A stretch of 64,000 nt of DNA from Nocardia puris (GTDB taxonomy: Bacteria > Actinomycetota > Actinomycetes > Mycobacteriales > Mycobacteriaceae): the NCBI RefSeq assembly GCF_003315035.1, contig NZ_QNRE01000004.1, positions 434,001-498,000 of the forward strand, written 5' to 3'. Both the position numbers and the translations under genes were made by a program. Numbering within the stretch: position 1 is the stretch's first letter; each line of letters starts with the position of its first letter. Under the pieces are notes generated by a model. The model was not told where the DNA came from, ran no database searches, and worked only from the letters and a program-made list of their open reading frames with translations. Below, in pieces: positions 13,525-21,816 of the stretch.

Positions 13525-13623
13525 GGCGTGCACTGGAACGACATCCGTCGGGTTCAGCATGTTAGCGGCAACTCGTCGGGGAACAGCCCCTCCAATCGGG
13601 GCTCAGGTGTGAACTGGAGCGGT

Positions 13624-14520
13624 ATGCGGTTGAAGAAGATTGTCGCGGCTGTGGGAGCCTCCGCGGCGATTGCGTCCGGACTCGTGCTCGGCAGCGGGAC
13701 CGCGGCGGCGGACAATTGCCCCAGCCTGTACGTGGTGGCCATCCCCGGCACCTGGGAGACCGGCCACGACAAGAAGCCACAACCCGGCATGCTGGCCGGG
13801 GTCACCCGGGGCCTACCCGCGAACACCAAGGTCGACTATGTCACCTACGCGGCCACCGCCTTCCCGTGGGAGGGCGAGGTCTACGGCAACTCGAAGAAGC
13901 AGGCCACCAACGCCGCGCGCGGCCTGCTGTCGGCGATGGCGCAGCGCTGCGGCGGCACCAAGTTCGCGCTCGTGGGCTACAGCCAGGGGGCGGACGCCGC
14001 GGGCGATGTGGCCGCCGAGATCGGCACCGGCCTGGGTGCGGTGCCCGCCGACCGGGTCGCGGGCGTGGGCCTGATCTCCGATCCGCGCCGTTCGCCCACC
14101 GATATCCAGGTGGGTCCGCCCGCTCCGGGCGCGGGCGCCGGTGGTCCGCGCGTGGGCGGCTTCGGCTGGCTGGCCGACCGCACCCGCACCATCTGCGCGG
14201 TCGACGACCTGTACTGCGCCACCGCGACCGACGATTTCGTCACCCGCTTCGCCGGCTTCCTGGCCCAGAGTTCGGACGCCAACCCGGCCAACGTCTGGCG
14301 CTACCAGCTCGAGGCGGGCGCGATCCTCAACGACCTGTTCGCCCACGGTGGCGTGCCGACGTTGCAGGCGCAGCTCTCCGACAGCGCGAACCAGCAGCGC
14401 GCCAAGGATCTGGAGCGCTTCTACCGTTCGCAGGCGCACACCGTGTACGGCAACTACTCGGTGGGCGGCGGGCAGACCGCCATCTCCTGGATGCACAACT
14501 GGATCCGGGGCATGGCTTGA
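13624..14520 (+). CDS. Secreted cutinase-family serine esterase
   Basis: The 298-residue protein has a signal peptide (cleavage near AAADNC, about residue 31) and an alpha/beta hydrolase domain of the cutinase type. The nucleophile Ser sits in GYSQG. The region DDLYC carries the expected Asp beside a Cys, and later Tyr/His-rich segments supply the catalytic His. Paired Cys suggest disulfides. Mycobacterial relatives hydrolyse esters, phospholipids or polysorbates rather than plant cutin. ATG 13624 is chosen because it starts a proper signal peptide; an in-frame GTG lies 15 bases upstream. Confidence 0.88.
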   Translation: MRLKKIVAAVGASAAIASGLVLGSGTAAADNCPSLYVVAIPGTWETGHDKKPQPGMLAGVTRGLPANTKVDYVTYAATAFPWEGEVYGNSKKQATNAARGLLSAMAQRCGGTKFALVGYSQGADAAGDVAAEIGTGLGAVPADRVAGVGLISDPRRSPTDIQVGPPAPGAGAGGPRVGGFGWLADRTRTICAVDDLYCATATDDFVTRFAGFLAQSSDANPANVWRYQLEAGAILNDLFAHGGVPTLQAQLSDSANQQRAKDLERFYRSQAHTVYGNYSVGGGQTAISWMHNWIRGMA

Positions 14521-14537
14521 TCACCCGGTGAACGCGG

Positions 14538-14573
14538 CGAAGGTCGCCTCCCCCGCGCGGGAGGCGACCTTCG
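14538..14573. terminator. Bidirectional terminator between convergent genes
   Basis: Perfect 15-base arms at 14538-14552 and 14559-14573 are followed by tgttt. The element lies 18 bases after the cutinase stop and 9 bases from the end of the opposing gene, so it should serve both. Confidence 0.88.
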
Positions 14574-14581
14574 TGTTTCTG

Positions 14582-14932
14582 TCAGCTGCTGCCCGCCGAT
14601 CCCGTCGCGGGCAGCGGGAAGGCGGGCTCGCGGAATTCACGGAACCGCACTCGCGGGCCCTCGCCTTGATCGGGCGGGAACTGGCGGAACTCCACGCGGG
14701 GTCCCTCACCCGGCCGGGCCGGGATGGCCGGGCGGGTCCGGTCGAAGCCTGGTTCGCCGGGACGGGTCACCTCGGCGCCCTCCTCGAGGTGGATGGTGAC
14801 GGTCTCGGCCGGGTCGGTCGCGGCGGGGTCGGCGCTCGCGGTAGCGGCCAGCGTGGCCAGCGGTACGGCGATCAGCGCGCCCGCCATCGCGACCCGCACC
14901 GCGCCTCTGCGTATGTTGTCGGTGAGCAACAC
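14582..14932 (-). CDS. Small secreted protein with an internal repeat, unknown function
   Basis: The 116-residue protein has a signal peptide with cleavage near TASADP (about residue 35). The mature part is acidic, then rich in Arg/Pro, and contains an imperfect duplication: GEGPRVEFRQF and GEGPRVRFREF, each preceded by Pro-rich sequence. There are no Cys or membrane segments in the mature part. I recognise no family. The third-position G/C pattern and the shared terminator support a real gene. Confidence 0.65.
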   Translation of the reverse strand: MLLTDNIRRGAVRVAMAGALIAVPLATLAATASADPAATDPAETVTIHLEEGAEVTRPGEPGFDRTRPAIPARPGEGPRVEFRQFPPDQGEGPRVRFREFREPAFPLPATGSAGSS

Positions 14933-15046
14933 GGAATCCCTTCTCTCGTCGGGTGATCACCCTCGCGGTGATCCCGCGTCCCATGGAAGGACGCCGCGCT
15001 GTGACCACGGTGCGACGAGACTGGTAGTCCGCTGTGAGCGCGGCGC

Positions 15047-15667
15047 TCAGTGCTCACGCGGGGCGAGGTTGCGCGGCAGCAGATCCCACACGTGACCGTT
15101 CTCGTTGACGGTGGCGGCCGTGCGGCGGCCGGTGCGGGAGAACAGGATTCGCGTCACCGAGCAGTAGTCGATCGGGAAGGTCAGCGGCCGGGGCAGTTCG
15201 AGCACCTCTTGCAGCAACACGTTGATCACGCCGCCGTGCGCGAACGCGACCACCGTGTCGGCGTGGTCGGCCGCCGCGACGATCTCCTCGATGGCGGCGC
15301 GCACCCGCGCCACGAACGCGGGCCCGTCGATCTGCTCGGGGAGGTGCCCGGCCTTGATCCGGTCGTAGGTCTCGCGGAACTCGCGCTTGGCGTCCTCGAT
15401 CGGAATATAGGCGGGCAGATCTCGGTCGTACTCGGCCAGTCCGTCCACGACGTCCACCCCGAGCCCCAGCTTCGCCGCCGTGGGCGCGGCGGTCTCGCGC
15501 GCCCGGCGCTGCGGACTGCTCACCACCCGCACCACCCCGCGCCGCGCCAGCACCTCCGTCACCCGCCCGGCCTGCTCCCGCCCCAACTCCGACAACTCGG
15601 GATCAGCGGGCCCCGAACTCCCCTCCACCCGCACCGGCTGCGCATGCCGTACCAGAATCAACTGCAC
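15047..15667 (-). CDS. Histidine phosphatase family protein (phosphoglycerate-mutase-like)
   Basis: The 206-residue protein opens with VQLILVRHAQP; the His of RHA is the phospho-acceptor. Further conserved features are SSPQRRARETA and AHGG with the second catalytic His. Such proteins remove phosphate from small molecules or proteins; the substrate cannot be inferred. The frame runs further upstream, but GTG 15667 is right because the catalytic motif begins within seven residues, as is usual in the family. The gene is divergent from the Uma2 gene. Confidence 0.85.
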   Translation of the reverse strand: MQLILVRHAQPVRVEGSSGPADPELSELGREQAGRVTEVLARRGVVRVVSSPQRRARETAAPTAAKLGLGVDVVDGLAEYDRDLPAYIPIEDAKREFRETYDRIKAGHLPEQIDGPAFVARVRAAIEEIVAAADHADTVVAFAHGGVINVLLQEVLELPRPLTFPIDYCSVTRILFSRTGRRTAATVNENGHVWDLLPRNLAPREH

Positions 15668-15721
15668 AGCGCCACTCTGCCCGATCGGGTCCAGTAGTCG
15701 CCGAGGCGGGTGGCGCCTGAT

Positions 15722-15736
15722 ACCTACTGGGTAGGT
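15722..15736. repeat. Short inverted repeat at the Uma2 start
   Basis: acctac (15722-15727) and gtaggt (15731-15736) form a 6-base stem with a 3-base loop ending inside the GTG start of the Uma2 gene. It could mask the ribosome site or be an operator. Confidence 0.3.
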
Positions 15737-16330
15737 GCTCATAAATCCCGAACCCTTCCCGCAGTGGCTACGTCCTCCGCCGGGAGGTTTCGTGGCCGAG
15801 GATCTGGATCGCCTGCCCGACCTTCCCCCGCACACCGAGTTGATCGAGGGGAGCCTCGTTTTCGTGGGCCCGCAGGCGAAGTTCCACGTGCTGGCGATCA
15901 CTCTTCTCGACGCGGAACTGCGGCGGCACGCACCGGAGTATCTTCGCGTCCGACGCGAGATGACCGTGACGCTCGCCCCGGACCAGCGGCCCGAACCGGA
16001 CGTCGTGGTGGTGCTCGCCGAGCGTGACGGCGGTCCCGACCTCACGGGTTATCAAGCGGACGATGTCGTGATGGCCATCGAGGTGGTCTCGGCGGAATCG
16101 CGCTACCGGGACCGCGATCGCAAGCCCCGGCTCTACGCGGCGGCGGGTATCCGCCATTTCTGGCGCGTCGAGAACGTCGACGGCCGACCGGTTGTCTACG
16201 TGTACGAACTCGACCCCGCCGCGTCGGCGTACGCGCTGACCGGCATCCATCACGACCGGCTGAATCTCACGGTTCCGTTCGACATCGACATCGACCGTGT
16301 GGCGGCCGGGTTGGTGTTACCCGGCCGCGG
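15735..16330 (+). CDS. Uma2/DUF820 family putative nuclease, no stop codon at the expected end
   Basis: From GTG 15735 the first 190 or so residues match the Uma2 family, which has a restriction-endonuclease-like fold. EPDVVVVL, AIEVVS and the following Asp/Lys residues fit the PD-(D/E)xK centre; GIRHFWRVE is typical. Relatives end soon after PFDIDID, reached here at about 16295. In this sequence the frame has no stop there and stays open for kilobases antisense to lysX. I place the end at the hairpin at 16302-16328; the true end is unknown. GTG 15792 with gggagg upstream is an alternative start. Stop loss, a small indel or a sequence error are all possible. Confidence 0.6.
16302..16328 (-). 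terminator. Perfect 10-base hairpin downstream of lysX
   Basis: gcggccgggt (16302-16311) pairs exactly with 16319-16328 around a 7-base loop. It is 25 bases beyond the lysX stop and inside the read-through part of the Uma2 frame. No T-run follows. Confidence 0.55.
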
Positions 16331-16352
16331 ACGTGTCGAACCCGGATTCGCC

Positions 16353-19300
16353 TCAGCGGGGTTTCACCAGCGGGAACGGCAGGGTCTCGCGGATGCTGCG
16401 GCCGGTGATGAGCATGACGACCCGGTCGACGCCCATCCCGAGCCCGCCCGTGGGCGGCATGGCGTGTTCGAGGGCTTGCAGGAAGTCCTCGTCCAGCTCC
16501 ATCGCCTCCGGATCGCCGCCCGCCGCCAGCATGGACTGCTCGGTGAGACGGCGGCGCTGTTCCACCGGATCGGTGAGTTCGCTGTAGGCCGTGCCGAGTT
16601 CCACGCCCCACGCCACCAGATCCCAGCGTTCGGTGACCCCCGCGATGCTGCGGTGCGAGCGCGTCAGCGGCGACACCGAGGTGGGGAAGTTGATGTAGAA
16701 CGTGGGCGCCTCGGTGGTGGCCTCCACCAGGTGCTCGTACATCTCCAGCACGATCTGCCCGGCGTCCCACCCGTGCAGGTAGGGCACCCCGACCCGGTCG
16801 CAGATCGCCTGGAGCTCTTCGGCATTCGTCTCCGGCGACACCTGCGCGCCGACCTTCTCCGACACCGCGCCGTGCACCGTCTTCACCGGCCACTCGCCGG
16901 AGATGTCCACCTGCTCGAACGACCCGTCCGCGGCGGGCCGCAGCGCGACCATCGACCCGTTCGCCGCCATCGCCGCGTTCTGGATCAGGTGGCGGCAGGT
17001 GTGCATCATCCGCTCGTAGTCGCTGTGCGCCTCGTACGCCTCCAGGATGGTGAACTCGGGATTGTGGCTGAAGTCCACGCCCTCGTTGCGGAACGTGCGC
17101 CCCAGCTCGAACACCTTCTCCATCCCGCCCACACACAGCCGCTTGAGGTAGAGCTCGGGCGCGATGCGCAGGTACAGGTCCAGGTCGTAGGCGTTGATGT
17201 GGGTGAGGAACGGCGTGGCGTTGGCGCCGCCGTGCACCTGTTGCAGGATCGGCGTCTCCACCTCCAGGTAGCCCCACGAGTTCAGCGAATCGCGCAGCGA
17301 GCGCACCACCGCGCTGCGCTTGGCCATCACCTCGCGGGTCTCGGCGTTGATCGCCATGTCCACGTAGCGCTGGCGCACGCGCGCCTCGGGATCGGCCAGG
17401 CCCTTCCACTTGTCAGGCAGCGGGTGCAGGCATTTGCCGTTCATCCGCCAGTCCGCCGCCAGCAGCGACAGTTCGCCGCGGCGGCTGCGCCCGATCTGGC
17501 CGCTCACCTCGATGAGGTCGCCCAGGTCGAAGTACTCGCCGAATTCGGCGCTGCGCCGCGCGCCGACCCGTTCGCGGTCGATGACCAGCTGGATGTCGTC
17601 GGTCCAGTCGCGCAGCACGGCGAAGATCACGCCGCCGTAGTCGCGGATGCGCAGCAGCCTGCCGCACACCCGCACGGTGGTGCCGCGCGGGGAGCGCCGC
17701 GCCGCCGCGACGGTGTGCGTCGGGGGATAGGCCACGGGGTAGGGGTCGACGCCGGCCGCGACCATCCGGTCCAGCTTGTCCATGCGCACCCGCACCTGCT
17801 CGGGGCGCTTCGGAAGCTGTTCGGCCAGTTCGTCTTCCGACGATTCCGGCGGGCTGCCGTCGGGGTGCAGACCGGTGACGCCCGGGGGCACCGCGCTGTG
17901 CAGGCCGGTGTGCGCGCTGGCGTCGGGCTCCTTGCCCAGGCGCGGCAGGAAGCCCTCGGCCAGGGCGCTGGCCATCGCCACCCGCGGCAACTGCCTGCGC
18001 TCCTCGAACAGGAAGAATCGCGGCACCCAGTGCGGCTGGTACTTCACGTTCGACCGGTACAGCGCCTCGAGCTGCCACCAGCGCGAGAAGAACAGCAGCA
18101 CCCCGCGCCACATCCGCAGCACCGGGCCCGCGCCGATGCGCCCGCCCTCCTCGAACACCGCGCGGAACACCGCGAAGTTCAGCGACACCTTGGTGATCGC
18201 GTACTGGTCGGAGTTCAGCGCGAGCTGGGAGATCATCAGCTCCATCACGCCGTTGGGGCTGTGCGGATCGCGGCGCATCAGTTCCAGCGAGGCGCCGGTG
18301 CGGCCCCACGGCACCAGCGACAGCATGCCGAGCACCTTCTCCTGCGGGTTCACCGCCTCCACCAGCAGGCAGTCGCCGTCGAGCGGGTCGCCGAGCCGGC
18401 CCAGCGCCATGGAGAAGCCGCGTTCGGTCTCGGTGTCGCGCCAGGCCTCGGCGCGAGCGATGATCGAGGCGAAATCCTCGGCGGGAATGTCGCGGTGGCG
18501 GCGGATGCGCACGGTCACACCGTGTTTGCGCAGCCGGTTGGCGGCCTGGCGCACCTGCTTCATCTCCGGGCCCGCCAGCGAGAAGCTCCGCGTGTCCAGG
18601 ATCGCCTCGTCGCCGAGCCGCAGCGCGGAGAGGCCCGCGCGCCGGTAGGCCGTCGCGCCCAGTTCGCTCGCGCCCATCACCGCGGGCGCCCAGCCGAACT
18701 GATCCGCCATGCGCAGCCAGGCGTCGATCGCCTGCGGCCAGGCCTCGCGCCCGCCGATCGGATCACCGGAGGCCAGGCAGACGCCCAGCTCCACGCGATA
18801 GGTGACAGCCGCCTTACCGCTGGGCGCGAAGACCACCGCCTTGTCGCGCCGGGTGGCGAAGTACCCGAGCGAATCCTCCACGTCGGAGCGTTCCAGCAGG
18901 CCGCGGATGGCCGACTCGTCGAGCCCGGTCATCGCGTTCTCCGCGCGCTGCGAGCGCAACAGCACGATGACCGCCGCCAGCAGCGCGAGCGCGCCGAACA
19001 GGCCGAGCAGGAAGTTCACGAACGGGCGCGGATGCCCGTCGAAGTGCTCGTTCTCCACCAGGATGGCCGCCGTCACCCGGTACACCGCCCACGCGGGCCG
19101 CTGCCAGCCACCGGGCAGCGAACCCGGGAACAGTTCCACCAGCCCCCAGCCCAGCAGGCAGCCCGCCGCCAGGCCGCCGGCCAGCACGCCCAGCGCCTTG
19201 CGCACCGCACCCGGCCGCACCCGCGTGTAGAACTCGCTCCACGAGGCGATCAGCACGCCGATCACGGCGAGCTGCACGACCATCGCGATCAACGCGTGGA

Positions 19301-19676
19301 CGTTGCCCTCCCCGGCGAACTCCAGCACGTTCGCGAAGGCGAACAGCGCCAGGTAGCCGACCAGCAACCACCAGGCGATCCGCTTGCGGCTGGCGATAGC
19401 CCCCGCCAGCAGTCCGACGATCAGCGCCCACATGAGGTTCGTGTCGGGCGCGTCGAAGTAGTAGTCGTCGATGTAGCGGCGCGGCGCCTGGGTCAGGAAC
19501 CGCAGCGCGGGCGAGAGGCTCCACAGGAAACACAGCACCGCGAAAACGCCCAGCACCGTCCCCGCGATGTGCGGGACCCGCACGAACCTGCCGTGCCCAC
19601 GGTGCGGAACCGGCGGCGCCGGGGTGTCCGGCGCCGCGTCGATCTCGGTGCGTTGGCCGTCCTGCGTGGAAGTCAC
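16353..19676 (-). CDS. lysX: Bifunctional lysyl-tRNA synthetase / lysylphosphatidylglycerol synthetase
   Basis: The 1,107-residue protein joins two enzymes. The N-terminal half has about seven membrane helices (to residue 210) and a DUF2156-type aminoacyltransferase domain that moves lysine from Lys-tRNA to phosphatidylglycerol. The C-terminal half has an OB fold and a class II lysyl-tRNA synthetase, with [15 protein letters not shown] (motif 2) and [11 protein letters not shown] (motif 3). In M. tuberculosis LysX gives resistance to cationic peptides. GTG 19676 overlaps the preceding stop by 4 bases (GTGA), so the pair is translationally coupled; the longer upstream frame is the antisense of that gene. 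Confidence 0.95.
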   Translation of the reverse strand: MTSTQDGQRTEIDAAPDTPAPPVPHRGHGRFVRVPHIAGTVLGVFAVLCFLWSLSPALRFLTQAPRRYIDDYYFDAPDTNLMWALIVGLLAGAIASRKRIAWWLLVGYLALFAFANVLEFAGEGNVHALIAMVVQLAVIGVLIASWSEFYTRVRPGAVRKALGVLAGGLAAGCLLGWGLVELFPGSLPGGWQRPAWAVYRVTAAILVENEHFDGHPRPFVNFLLGLFGALALLAAVIVLLRSQRAENAMTGLDESAIRGLLERSDVEDSLGYFATRRDKAVVFAPSGKAAVTYRVELGVCLASGDPIGGREAWPQAIDAWLRMADQFGWAPAVMGASELGATAYRRAGLSALRLGDEAILDTRSFSLAGPEMKQVRQAANRLRKHGVTVRIRRHRDIPAEDFASIIARAEAWRDTETERGFSMALGRLGDPLDGDCLLVEAVNPQEKVLGMLSLVPWGRTGASLELMRRDPHSPNGVMELMISQLALNSDQYAITKVSLNFAVFRAVFEEGGRIGAGPVLRMWRGVLLFFSRWWQLEALYRSNVKYQPHWVPRFFLFEERRQLPRVAMASALAEGFLPRLGKEPDASAHTGLHSAVPPGVTGLHPDGSPPESSEDELAEQLPKRPEQVRVRMDKLDRMVAAGVDPYPVAYPPTHTVAAARRSPRGTTVRVCGRLLRIRDYGGVIFAVLRDWTDDIQLVIDRERVGARRSAEFGEYFDLGDLIEVSGQIGRSRRGELSLLAADWRMNGKCLHPLPDKWKGLADPEARVRQRYVDMAINAETREVMAKRSAVVRSLRDSLNSWGYLEVETPILQQVHGGANATPFLTHINAYDLDLYLRIAPELYLKRLCVGGMEKVFELGRTFRNEGVDFSHNPEFTILEAYEAHSDYERMMHTCRHLIQNAAMAANGSMVALRPAADGSFEQVDISGEWPVKTVHGAVSEKVGAQVSPETNAEELQAICDRVGVPYLHGWDAGQIVLEMYEHLVEATTEAPTFYINFPTSVSPLTRSHRSIAGVTERWDLVAWGVELGTAYSELTDPVEQRRRLTEQSMLAAGGDPEAMELDEDFLQALEHAMPPTGGLGMGVDRVVMLITGRSIRETLPFPLVKPR

Positions 19677-20203
19677 CGATCCAGTGTGTACCTGGGGACG
19701 TTGCGTGATCGAACCGGCGCGCCGTGGGCCCCCGACAGTGACAGCGCGCGCAGCAGGCACAGCCAGCCCGCGCCGCCCAGGGCCATGCGGGCGTAGTTCA
19801 GCCCGGTCCACCAGGTGACGAAGGTGTCCACCCGCTCCGCCGACCAGTCCGCACCCCCGGACTGGAACATCAACATCTGCGGCACGAAATACGCGTAGCT
19901 GACCACGGCGTAGGCGGTCATCACCGCGGCGCCGAGCAGCCACCACCGCCGCATCGGTGCCGGCGCGCGGCGCGCCAGCAACAGATTCACCACCGCGAGC
20001 AGCGCCACGACCGGCGAGACGAACGGCCAGAACGCCCGCCCCGCCCGTTTCATGCCGGACTCCTCCATGGCGGTGAGGGTCTGGTCGGTGGGCACGTCCG
20101 TCCACAGCGGGACGATCGCCAGCTTCTCGTACCACCCCGCGCCGAACTGGATGCCCACGAAGATCACCAGCGCCCACAGCGCGATCGTTCTCCCGGTCGT
20201 CAT
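19673..20203 (-). CDS. DUF1772-like four-helix membrane protein
   Basis: The 176-residue protein has four predicted membrane helices and an N-terminal helix with FGAGWYEKL, resembling the DUF1772/anthrone-oxygenase-like family. It overlaps lysX by 4 bases and is the first gene of that operon, so it may share control with lysX. A purine-rich site (gggagag) precedes the ATG, and a TATCAC hexamer lies within the palindromes shared with the divergent MarR gene. Function is unknown. Confidence 0.7.
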   Translation of the reverse strand: MTTGRTIALWALVIFVGIQFGAGWYEKLAIVPLWTDVPTDQTLTAMEESGMKRAGRAFWPFVSPVVALLAVVNLLLARRAPAPMRRWWLLGAAVMTAYAVVSYAYFVPQMLMFQSGGADWSAERVDTFVTWWTGLNYARMALGGAGWLCLLRALSLSGAHGAPVRSRNVPRYTLDR

Positions 20204-20225
20204 CGGTCACTCTCCCTGAGCCGGT

Positions 20226-20265
20226 GATACTCTCGGAGTTCGAGTATCTCTATTTCAGAGAGAGT
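20226..20265. promoter_or_regulatory. Overlapping palindromes between the MarR gene and the lysX operon
   Basis: gatactc (20226-20232) and gagtatc (20242-20248) form a perfect 7-base inverted repeat. A second, tctct (20247-20251) with agaga (20257-20261), overlaps it. Both lie in the 79-base divergent intergenic region and are A/T-rich for this genome. They are probably MarR binding sites. Confidence 0.6.
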
Positions 20266-20282
20266 AGGAGGCGTGCGCGCCC

Positions 20283-20792
20283 ATGACATCGGGGAAAGCC
20301 CGGACCGAGACCCTGAACTCGCTGCTGCGGGAGTTGCGCACCCAGGCCGTGCGCACGGTCGTGTTCCACTCGGCCGTCGCGGCGCGGCTCGGCATCACGA
20401 TCACCGATCTGAGCTGCCTGAACATGCTCTCCATGGACGGTCCGAGCACGCCGGGGGAGCTCGCCCGCCGCATCGGCATCACCAACGGCGGCGCGGTCAC
20501 GGCGATGGTCGACCGGCTCGAGCGCGCGGGTTATGTGCGGCGCGAACGCGATCCGGGCGATCGCAGGCGGGTGCGGGTCGAGTTGGTCGCCGAGCGGGCG
20601 GCCGCCGCGGTGACGCCGCTGTTCGCCGGGCTGGGCGCGGGCGTGGCGGGCGAGCTCGACCGTCGTGACGACGCGGAACTCGCGCGGCTACTGGAGTTCG
20701 TCGGCGCGCTCAACGGCGTGCTCGGCGCGGCCGCCGCCGCGCTGCGCGACGGCACGGCGCCGGCACCACCAGGCGAACGCGCCGGCCAGTAG
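20283..20792 (+). CDS. MarR family transcriptional regulator
   Basis: The 169-residue protein has the winged helix-turn-helix of MarR regulators: TPGELARRIGITNGGAVTAMVDRLERAGYV is the recognition region, followed by the wing RRERDPGDRRRVRVEL. It probably acts as a ligand-responsive dimer on the palindromes just upstream, controlling itself and the divergent DUF1772-lysX operon. ggagg at 20267-20271 is the ribosome site. Its last 105 bases overlap, on the opposite strand, the 3' end of the GDT1 exporter gene. Confidence 0.88.
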   Translation: MTSGKARTETLNSLLRELRTQAVRTVVFHSAVAARLGITITDLSCLNMLSMDGPSTPGELARRIGITNGGAVTAMVDRLERAGYVRRERDPGDRRRVRVELVAERAAAAVTPLFAGLGAGVAGELDRRDDAELARLLEFVGALNGVLGAAAAALRDGTAPAPPGERAGQ

Positions 20793-21416
20793 CGGCGCGA
20801 TCGCGGCGAGCGCGGCCGCGGGCAGGGCGCCCAGATCCGGGGCGAGCGCGCTCGTCAGCGACATCGCGCCGAAGAACAGGAACAGCAGGGCCGAGCCGAG
20901 GCCGATGGCCCGCTCGGGCAGGTGCTTGCCGACCAGGATGCCGACCGCGATGGCCAGCGCGTCGGCGATCACCATGCCGATGGTGGAGCCGATCCACACG
21001 CCGAACCAGTCGTTCTCGGTGGCCAGGGCGGCGGTGGCGAACATGGTGCGATCGCCCAGTTCGGAGAGCAGGAAGGCCGAGACCACCACGAGGAAGGGCG
21101 CCGCCGTGGCGAACCGGGAGACCTTCGGGGTGTCGTCCTCGTCGTCCTCGCCGAGGTTCTCGCGCAGCGTCCAGAGGCCGACGGCGAGGAAGGTGAGCGC
21201 GGCGAGCAGCGCGATGGCCTCGGTCGGCAGCGCCGCGCCGAGGGAGTGGCCGACCGCGACCGAGAGGACGTGCACCATGGCCGTCGCGGTCGCGATACCG
21301 CCGAGCACCACCCACCAGCGATAGCGCAGCGCGAACGTCAGCGCCATGAGCTGGGACTTGTCGCCGAGTTCGGCGAGGAAGACGATGCCGATGCTCAGCA
21401 GGATGGTGGCTGTCAT
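20688..21416 (-). CDS. GDT1/UPF0016 family manganese exporter
   Basis: The 242-residue membrane protein has two homologous halves of three helices. Each half carries the family signature ELGD(K/R): ELGDKSQ near residue 16 and ELGDRTMF near 118. An acidic loop (GEDDEDD) separates them. Characterised relatives export Mn2+ or Ca2+. The manganese riboswitch in its leader strongly favours Mn2+ export. The C-terminal tail overlaps the convergent MarR gene by 105 bases. Confidence 0.9.
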   Translation of the reverse strand: MTATILLSIGIVFLAELGDKSQLMALTFALRYRWWVVLGGIATATAMVHVLSVAVGHSLGAALPTEAIALLAALTFLAVGLWTLRENLGEDDEDDTPKVSRFATAAPFLVVVSAFLLSELGDRTMFATAALATENDWFGVWIGSTIGMVIADALAIAVGILVGKHLPERAIGLGSALLFLFFGAMSLTSALAPDLGALPAAALAAIAPLLAGAFAWWCRRRAVAQRGGGRAEHAVERADELQ

Positions 21417-21485
21417 GTGTCGCGTGCTCCCGGATCTCCGGCCCGCCGGGGGTGCATACGCCTCCGGCCGACAACGAGTAGTTGT

Positions 21486-21596
21486 TCAGGCCGAAGGTCT
21501 CGCCCACCGGAGGTCGTTCCGGTTCATGCGACCGGACCCGCACCGAGGGTGTGGGTCAGTATGTCGACCGCATGATTGGGGGCTACTCCCCTTCGC
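21486..21596 (-). promoter_or_regulatory. yybP-ykoY manganese riboswitch
   Basis: Read on the minus strand, the segment contains the hallmarks of this aptamer in order: AAGGGGAGTAGC (about 21594-21583), CATACTG (21563-21557) and GCGAGACCTTCGGCC (about 21503-21489). These match the conserved Mn2+-binding loops. The exporter ATG is about 70 bases downstream, leaving room for an expression platform; a caac/gttg stem and a G+C-rich stem lie there. Mn2+ binding should switch the exporter on. Confidence 0.9.
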
Positions 21597-21773
21597 TGCC
21601 ACCGACCCTACCTCGGCAACCGCACCGCCGACAACACCGCGCATCACGAAAACCCAATGCGCGCAATAAGTTTGGGATACCAACCCACAGTTTCAGGTAA
21701 CCCTCACATTGCTGTCCGCAAACACCGCACACCCGGATGCGGTGACCGGACGCGACCGGGCTCAGATACGCGA

Positions 21774-21806
21774 AAAGGCCCTCTCCCGTTGCGGGAGAGG
21801 GCCTTT
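21774..21806 (-). terminator. Terminator of htpG
   Basis: Perfect 15-base arms (21774-21788 and 21792-21806) with a 3-base loop are followed by T residues on the minus strand. It starts 11 bases past the htpG stop. Confidence 0.9.
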
Positions 21807-21816
21807 CGGGATCGAT

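Noticed and set aside
15735..16330. Insertion sequence or transposase
   Set aside because: Uma2 proteins share a nuclease fold, but there are no terminal inverted repeats, target duplications or transposase motifs here or elsewhere in the window.
15735..19796. A single 1,353-codon plus-strand frame
   Set aside because: Only the first 190 or so codons are protein-like (Uma2). The rest is the antisense of lysX and its partner gene, a common effect of high third-position G/C.
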